Assembly: GCA_017609225.1 (NCBI GenBank)
Contig: JAFCEK010000029.1
Span: 1 to 10,441, forward strand
Source of the DNA: Candidatus Aenigmatarchaeota archaeon
GTDB lineage: Archaea; Aenigmatarchaeota; Aenigmatarchaeia; QMZP01
DNA length: 10,441 nucleotides
Reading direction: 5' to 3'
This document shows positions 6,038 to 10,441 of this stretch, piece by piece. The notes below the pieces were generated by a model. The model did no database searches. It worked only from the letters and a program-made list of their open reading frames with translations, and was not told where the DNA came from. Every line of letters starts with the position of its first letter. Position 1 is the stretch's first letter. The translations under genes and the position numbers were made by a program.

Positions 6038-6724
6038 ATGTGGTCAAACGAGATTCTGTGGATAATTTTGATGCTAGTAAACTTCAGTTTAATCACGTTA
6101 GCCTATAAGCTGTTTGGAAAAACAGGGCTGTACGTGTGGATTGGAATAGCTGGGGTATTGGCGAACATTCAGGTAATCAAAACTGTTGAGCTGTTTGGGC
6201 TAGTGGCTACTCTTGGAAACGTGATATACGGCACATCCTTTTTAGCAACCGACATTCTGAGCGAAATATACGGACCCAAAGATGCTAAACGAGGCGTTTG
6301 GATAGGGTTTTTCTTCCTGGTAGCCTCAATGGTAATAATGCAAATCTGTCTCAAATTTACTCCTGACTCTAGCGACTTTGCTCAGTCATCGCTGGAGACA
6401 ATCTTCGGGATTTTCCCAAGGATTGTAATGGCGAGTTTGACTGCCTACTTAATTTCCCAGTTCCACGATATTTGGGCGTATCATCTTTGGAAAAAGATAT
6501 TCCCTTCGAGAGCGCTAATATTTGTGCGGAACAACCTGAGCACAATGGTATCCCAAGCAATAGATTCTGTGGTATTTTGCTCAATTGCGTTTTTGGGAGT
6601 TTTCGATATGGCGGTTTGGTGGGATATTTTGCTGACTACCTATATATTGAAATGGATTGTAGCTGCCGTGGATACACCCTTTATCTACCTCGCTGTAAGA
6701 ATATCTGAAATTAAGGGTGAATGA
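6038..6724 (+). CDS. yhhQ: Queuosine precursor transporter, YhhQ family
   Basis: This 228-residue integral membrane protein is dominated by hydrophobic helices, about six or seven (for example residues 7-24, 33-50, 88-105, 125-142, 170-190 and 195-217). The key signature is LATDILSEIYGPKDAKRG at about 69-86, the conserved YhhQ motif (D-I-x-S-E-x-Y-G followed by a small basic loop). The family imports the deazaguanine precursors preQ0, preQ1 or queuine across the inner membrane. In phages the gene goes with DNA 7-deazaguanine modification. AAAAAGGAGG (6016-6025) precedes ATG 6038, with a rather long 12-base gap. The TGA is one base before the DpdA-like ATG, so transporter and transglycosylase are translationally coupled and likely supply and use the same base. 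Confidence 0.88.
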   Translation: MWSNEILWIILMLVNFSLITLAYKLFGKTGLYVWIGIAGVLANIQVIKTVELFGLVATLGNVIYGTSFLATDILSEIYGPKDAKRGVWIGFFFLVASMVIMQICLKFTPDSSDFAQSSLETIFGIFPRIVMASLTAYLISQFHDIWAYHLWKKIFPSRALIFVRNNLSTMVSQAIDSVVFCSIAFLGVFDMAVWWDILLTTYILKWIVAAVDTPFIYLAVRISEIKGE

Positions 6725-6725
6725 G

Positions 6726-7673
6726 ATGAAGGGAACCGTATCTTTATTGATAGACTCAGGTGCCTTTTCCGCCTGGACACAAGGGGACAAGATTGACTTG
6801 GAGGAGTATATTAGGTTTTGCCTCGATCATATAGACGTTGCAGACGCCGTGGTCAATCTAGACGTAATACCAGGGGTTCCTTACGGGCGAATAACAGCGA
6901 AGGACGTTGAGAAGAGCGCAGAAGAGGGATGGCAAAACTATAAAAGAATGCTTGAAGCGGGGATACCCCGAGAAAAACTTATACACGTATTCCATCAGGG
7001 TGAGGACATGAGGTGGCTGGAGCGGATGGTTAAGGAAATTCCTTATATAGGTCTTAGTCCAGCCAACGACAGGTCCCGAAGTCAAAAAATAATGTGGCTA
7101 GACAGATGCATGAAGTACGTGACCGACGAGGAGGGATATCCTAAAGTAAAGCTACATGGTTTCGCCGTCACTTCGTTGGAAATGCTGAAACGTTACCCTT
7201 GGTATTCTGTAGATTCTTCAAGCTGGGTTCTAAGTTCAGCCATGGGAAAAATCTTCGTCCCCTTATATCGGAATGGGCGGTGGATATACGACGAGAAATT
7301 TTGGGGAGTCTACGTGTCAGGGAGAAATCCGAATAGGAAAAACAAGTCCAGCGGGCATTTTAGCACGTTGTCCTCGCGACAACAGGAAATCGTATTAAAT
7401 TACCTGGAGTCAATAGGCTTCAGGATGGGAAAATCTCGTTTCGTTTCTGTCCCTCAAACCCATGAGTTATCGTCCAATGAAAAATGGGCGGAGAAAAGGC
7501 CTAAAGACCCAAACAAGCCAAGACTGCTGGAAATTATAGAGGAGGAGGGAGTATGCAATTCGCTCAGAATGCGGGATGAGGTCAATATCATCTTTTTCCA
7601 AAAGGTAGAGGAAGCCTTATCAAAACGAGAACGAAGATATATGCTGAAAGGTGTGGGGAGGTTGATCCTCTAA
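6726..7673 (+). CDS. dpdA: DpdA-like DNA 7-deazaguanine transglycosylase
   Basis: The 315-residue protein has the landmarks of the tRNA-guanine transglycosylase (TGT) superfamily in the phage DpdA form. DSGAFSAW starts at D10 (compare TGT DSGGFQ, which holds the general acid/base Asp), HGFAVTS is at 144-150 (compare GLAVGE), and SVDSSSW at 161-167 gives D163 as the likely nucleophile. VNLDVI (44-49) and VFHQGEDMRWLE (88-99) complete the barrel. The C-x-C-x2-C zinc site of tRNA-modifying TGTs is absent. By analogy with studied phage DpdA proteins it would swap guanine in DNA for a 7-deazaguanine such as preQ0, blocking restriction. I start at ATG 6726, with AAGGGTGA at 6713-6720; an in-frame GTG at 6717 lies within that site. 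DNA as substrate and the exact base are inferred. Confidence 0.85.
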   Translation: MKGTVSLLIDSGAFSAWTQGDKIDLEEYIRFCLDHIDVADAVVNLDVIPGVPYGRITAKDVEKSAEEGWQNYKRMLEAGIPREKLIHVFHQGEDMRWLERMVKEIPYIGLSPANDRSRSQKIMWLDRCMKYVTDEEGYPKVKLHGFAVTSLEMLKRYPWYSVDSSSWVLSSAMGKIFVPLYRNGRWIYDEKFWGVYVSGRNPNRKNKSSGHFSTLSSRQQEIVLNYLESIGFRMGKSRFVSVPQTHELSSNEKWAEKRPKDPNKPRLLEIIEEEGVCNSLRMRDEVNIIFFQKVEEALSKRERRYMLKGVGRLIL

Positions 7674-7674
7674 G

Positions 7675-7878
7675 ATGAAAATATACCTAGCTGGAAATTT
7701 TGAAATAATGAGAACCTCTGAGAGTGAATACGGAGTTATGAAGAAAAGTGCTAAACAAGGAGCATATAGGAGGCTAGTATCTTTTTACTACTACACCGAC
7801 GACGATGGCAAAGTGAATTACACAGGAAACGTAATCAATGCCGTGAAGAGGTTTAGAAAAAATCAAAAGGAGGACTAG
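7675..7878 (+). CDS. Small conserved-looking protein after dpdA, 67 aa
   Basis: The product starts MKIYLAGNFEIMRTSES, then RRLVSFYYYTDDDGKVNY (about 32-49), and ends in a basic helix (VINAVKRFRKNQKED). The opening strand plus YLAG resembles the start of nucleoside 2-deoxyribosyltransferase-type folds, which act on nucleoside glycosidic bonds, but at 67 residues it is far too short to be a complete enzyme of that kind. I cannot assign a function. It begins one base after the dpdA stop; its ribosome site, GGGGAGG at 7655-7661, lies inside dpdA with a 13-base gap. Position makes it a candidate accessory part of the DNA-modification module, and it could instead be a link to the clamp gene that follows. 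Confidence 0.7.
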   Translation: MKIYLAGNFEIMRTSESEYGVMKKSAKQGAYRRLVSFYYYTDDDGKVNYTGNVINAVKRFRKNQKED

Positions 7879-7883
7879 GTGCA

Positions 7884-8915
7884 ATGAAGGTTTCAAAATT
7901 AGCTTTACAAGAGGCTTTGGAAAAGGTTAAACCCGGATTAGCTGGTAAGGAGTTGATTGAGCAGTCCACCTCATTTTGCTTCATGGGTGATAGAGTGGTC
8001 ACTTACAACGACGAAATCAGCGTAAGTCACCCTGTGGAAGGGATTTACCTTACAGGTGCTGTGAGGGCTAAGGAGTTATACGAGTTCTTAGGCAGGGTGA
8101 AGAATGATGAGATTGACCTGGAGCCTAACGGAGGTCAGCTTGTTATTACTGCAGGGCGTTCCAAAGCAGGACTAGTAATGGAGGCGGAGGTAAGGCTGCC
8201 TATAGATGAGGAAATAGGGGAGGTAAAAGAGTGGAAAAATCTTCCTGATGGGTTTACGGAGGCTTTGGCGTTTTGCTATCCTTGCTGTTCGCGCGATATG
8301 AGCCGTCCTGTGTTTACTTGTGTAAGCGTAGGCAAGAAAGAGGTTCAAGCCACTGACACTTACCAGGCTGTTAGGTATGAATTAAGCGACGTTTTGCCCG
8401 TACAACCTTTTTTAATTCCCTCCTCATCTGTAAAAGAGCTGGTAAAATACGATGTGAAAGAAATTGCAGAGGGAGGAAATTGGATTCATTTCCGCACTGA
8501 CGACGGCACAATATTCTCCTCCCGGACCGTTGAGAATGAATTTCCCGAAACTAGCCACATTTTTAGAGTAGAGGGGAAAGAGTTTGTTTTTCCTCAAGGA
8601 ACAGAGGAAGTTTTGAGGCGTGCTGAAGTATTTTCAAAAAGTGAGATCGAAACCGAAAAACTGCCCGTTGTTAGGGTGGGAATAGAAAATGGAAAAATGT
8701 CTTTCCGAGCAAAAAACGAATACGGATGGTTTGAGGAGTTAATTGAAATCGAATACAATGGCAAGCCTGTCCTGTTCTCGATCGGAATAGAATTTCTCCA
8801 GGATATGCTGGCAAAACTTCGGCAATGTATGATTGGAGAAGGAAAGATTTGTTTTAGCGGAGATAATTGGAAGCACGTGATCGCAATTATGGCTTCTAAG
8901 GGTGACGAGGAATGA
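7884..8915 (+). CDS. Divergent DnaN-like sliding clamp
   Basis: The 343-residue protein has the sequence landmarks of the bacterial beta clamp: ATDTYQAVRYE at 156-166 (compare ATDGHRLA of DnaN), LIPSSSVKELVKYD (177-190), then FSSRTVENEFPE (211-222, compare ISRLIEGxYPD), and in the last domain VGIENGKMSFRAKNEYG and FSIGIEFLQDMLAKL, matching the helix and strand pattern of beta domain III. Length is slightly under the roughly 370 residues of DnaN. It should form a ring that tethers the phage polymerase to DNA. An internal cluster CYPCC (131-135) is unusual. The start has AAAAGGAGG at 7865-7873. Its TGA overlaps the next ATG (ATGA at 8912-8915), so clamp and proofreading subunit are made together. 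No clamp loader is seen in the window. Confidence 0.85.
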   Translation: MKVSKLALQEALEKVKPGLAGKELIEQSTSFCFMGDRVVTYNDEISVSHPVEGIYLTGAVRAKELYEFLGRVKNDEIDLEPNGGQLVITAGRSKAGLVMEAEVRLPIDEEIGEVKEWKNLPDGFTEALAFCYPCCSRDMSRPVFTCVSVGKKEVQATDTYQAVRYELSDVLPVQPFLIPSSSVKELVKYDVKEIAEGGNWIHFRTDDGTIFSSRTVENEFPETSHIFRVEGKEFVFPQGTEEVLRRAEVFSKSEIETEKLPVVRVGIENGKMSFRAKNEYGWFEELIEIEYNGKPVLFSIGIEFLQDMLAKLRQCMIGEGKICFSGDNWKHVIAIMASKGDEE

Positions 8916-10150
8916 GAGGTTTCTTTGACAAAACCAACGTTATTCAACAAGTGTCCTACAGGTCTGAAAAAGGCATACATTCCTGCGTGTCCTGCGGGTT
9001 ATACAGGGAAGTTCTCCACCCTCGTATTGAGCCTTACGGGGAGTTTGAAAAGAAAGTCATGATAATAGGAGAAGCCCCAGGAGAAGAGGAGGACAAAAGA
9101 GGCAAGCCCTGGCAGGGTCAGGCAGGGAGGACGTTGAAGTTAGAACTGTGCAGGATCGGTGTGAATCTTTTCAAGGATTGTATCTCCTTAAACGCGATAA
9201 ACTGCCGTCCTGTCGACAAGAATGGAGGTAACCGCCCTCCTACTGAATACGAAATATCTTGTTGCCGTCTAAAGGTGATCTCCGCGATCAAACGCTACAA
9301 GCCCAAAGTCATCATTTTGTTAGGGAATGCTCCTTTGTCGAGTGTAATTGGGCATAAGTGGAGGCGAAGTCTGGGAGGAATAACGAAGTGGGCGGGTTGG
9401 GCAATTCCAGACAGAGATTTTCAGGCTTGGGTTTGCCCAACCTTTCACCCTTCCTTTATTATGCGGCAGGAGGAAGAAAATGAGACGCGTATAATTTGGA
9501 GAAGTCATCTTGAACAGGCGTTTTCAAAGGCAGAAGAACCTTTTCCTGATTATCCTGATGAGGAGGACTGTGTTGAAGTAACGAATGACACAGAAGGAGT
9601 TTTGAAGGGATTAATCAAACAGCAACCAGAATTTTTAGCCTTTGATATAGAGGCAACAGGACTAAAGCCTTATAATAAGGACGTTCATGAGATCGTATGC
9701 ATTTCCTTCTGTGCTGAACACGACAAGGCATATTGTGTCCCAGCACCTAAAACAGAGAAGGAAATCTGCCTCCTGAAAGAGTTGTTAGAACACCCCAAAA
9801 TTGGAAAAATAGCAGCCAACATGAAATACGAGGATACCTGGATGAACGTAATTTATGGCATATCCCCTAACCCTTGGAAGTTTGATACTGTTTTAGGCGC
9901 GCATATCCTGGACAATCGGCAAGGAATTACCAGCCTAAAATTCCAGGCTTATGTGCATTTTGGGGTTGTAGGGTACGATGAGTTTGTTTCACCTTACCTG
10001 AAAAGTTCTAGTTCATATGAGCCAAACGAGGTAAAAAGATTGGTTCAGGACCCTGAATCGTTTCGACAGCTGATGATATACTGTGGAATGGATTCATTGT
10101 TGACTTATCGCTTGGCAGAGCTTCAGATGAAGGAGCTGAGTATGTTATGA
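8912..10150 (+). CDS. Uracil-DNA glycosylase (family 4-like) fused to 3'-5' exonuclease
   Basis: Two enzymes are joined in 412 residues. Residues about 20-205 are a family-4-type uracil-DNA glycosylase: motif A GEAPGEEEDKRGKPW (53-67), HPSFIMR at 179-185 as the second motif, and four iron-sulfur-cluster ligand candidates C25, C28, C98 and C117 or C118. Residues about 238-412 are a DnaQ-like proofreading exonuclease: Exo I DIEATG (D245, E247), Exo II NMKYED (303-308), a FDTVLGAHILD helix (324-334) and Exo III YCGMDSLLTYRL (390-401, D394). The polymerase domain is missing and follows as the next gene. Such an N-terminal glycosylase domain on a phage polymerase recalls that of phage SPO1. It starts on the clamp's TGA and ends on the next gene's ATG. 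Confidence 0.88.
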   Translation: MRGFFDKTNVIQQVSYRSEKGIHSCVSCGLYREVLHPRIEPYGEFEKKVMIIGEAPGEEEDKRGKPWQGQAGRTLKLELCRIGVNLFKDCISLNAINCRPVDKNGGNRPPTEYEISCCRLKVISAIKRYKPKVIILLGNAPLSSVIGHKWRRSLGGITKWAGWAIPDRDFQAWVCPTFHPSFIMRQEEENETRIIWRSHLEQAFSKAEEPFPDYPDEEDCVEVTNDTEGVLKGLIKQQPEFLAFDIEATGLKPYNKDVHEIVCISFCAEHDKAYCVPAPKTEKEICLLKELLEHPKIGKIAANMKYEDTWMNVIYGISPNPWKFDTVLGAHILDNRQGITSLKFQAYVHFGVVGYDEFVSPYLKSSSSYEPNEVKRLVQDPESFRQLMIYCGMDSLLTYRLAELQMKELSML

Positions 10151-10441
10151 GGTTACAACCTAGTACCTTAGAGGCTTACCAGTTGTTTCACGAAGGTGCC
10201 TTAGCCTTAGCCCGTGCCGAAAGGCAAGGGATTCGAGTTGACGTTGCTTACTGCGAACGAAAGCGAAAACACCTCACAAGGAAAATTAAGTACTTGGAAG
10301 AAAAGCTGGAACAGACAAAACTCCTTCGGCTGTGGAGGAAGATATACGGGAACAAAACGAATATTCACAGCAACCATCAGTTGTCTAGAATTTTATATAA
10401 AATCCTAAAAATCGAACCTCCAAAAGAAACGGCAAGCGGCA
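10147..10441 (+). CDS. Family A DNA polymerase, N-terminal part (cut by window end)
   Basis: ATG 10147 overlaps the upstream TGA and opens a frame that continues past base 10441; 98 residues are visible. ARAERQGIRVDVAYCE (about residues 22-37), the helical thumb region that follows and NIHSNHQLSRILYKIL (72-87) then ETASG match the thumb/palm entry of Pol I-type polymerases (compare NINSPKQL...LFEKLG and KTxTG). The exonuclease is on the previous gene, so proofreading and synthesis are separate polypeptides. The start has AAGGAG at 10130-10135, an 11-base gap, and no need for frameshifting. It would be the replicative phage polymerase, using the clamp and helicase above. The palm catalytic residues are beyond the window. 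Confidence 0.85.
   Translation, partial: MRLQPSTLEAYQLFHEGALALARAERQGIRVDVAYCERKRKHLTRKIKYLEEKLEQTKLLRLWRKIYGNKTNIHSNHQLSRILYKILKIEPPKETASG

Noticed and set aside
10125..10150. Programmed frameshift joining the exonuclease and polymerase frames
   Set aside because: No slippery heptamer is seen at the overlap, and the polymerase frame has its own AAGGAG and ATG, so independent initiation is sufficient.
1..10441. tRNA genes and intrinsic terminators
   Set aside because: No cloverleaf-like sequence and no GC-rich hairpin followed by a T run was seen by eye; gaps between genes are under 60 bases.

Overview
The window reads as one strand of a replication and DNA-modification region from a tailed double-stranded DNA phage or prophage. 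All supported genes lie on the + strand, packed with short gaps or 1-14 nt overlaps, and most have strong AAGGAGG-type ribosome binding sites. Those sites, together with small proteins of types I associate with clostridial-type phages (Ead/Ea22-like, and a short MPKFRKKP... protein), suggest a Firmicutes host. That assignment is inference; no host gene is present.

Layout. 1-240 is the C-terminal end of a Toprim (primase-like) protein. 277-2495 is a run of small accessory genes: an XRE-type helix-turn-helix protein, several unrecognised proteins of 47-94 aa, an Ead/Ea22-like protein and a conserved small phage protein. Inside this run, 1339-1518 is a broken paralog of the Ead/Ea22-like gene, with ATA where ATG is expected and an internal in-frame TAA. 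2522-3850 encodes a winged-helix replication initiator. Its coding sequence contains four perfect 15-bp repeats followed by an A-rich tract, a lambda-O-like arrangement that I read as the replication origin. 3855-5444 is a DnaB-like replicative helicase with a cysteine-rich insertion. 5504-6016 is an unusual protein with a poly-glutamate linker.

6038-7673 is the most interesting part. A YhhQ-family queuosine-precursor transporter is followed after one base by a DpdA-like member of the tRNA-guanine transglycosylase superfamily. This pairing is the hallmark of phages that salvage a 7-deazaguanine base and insert it into their own DNA, usually to escape host restriction. No preQ0 synthesis gene is seen in the window, so the module looks salvage-only. 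A 67-aa protein (7675-7878) follows directly and may belong to the module.

7884 to the end is the polymerase block: a divergent beta-type sliding clamp, then a fusion of a family-4-like uracil-DNA glycosylase with a DnaQ-like 3'-5' exonuclease, then (overlapping by ATGA) the start of a family A DNA polymerase on a separate reading frame, cut by the window end. Initiator, helicase, clamp, proofreading subunit and polymerase form a nearly complete phage replisome, with the DNA base-modification genes embedded in the same probable transcription unit.
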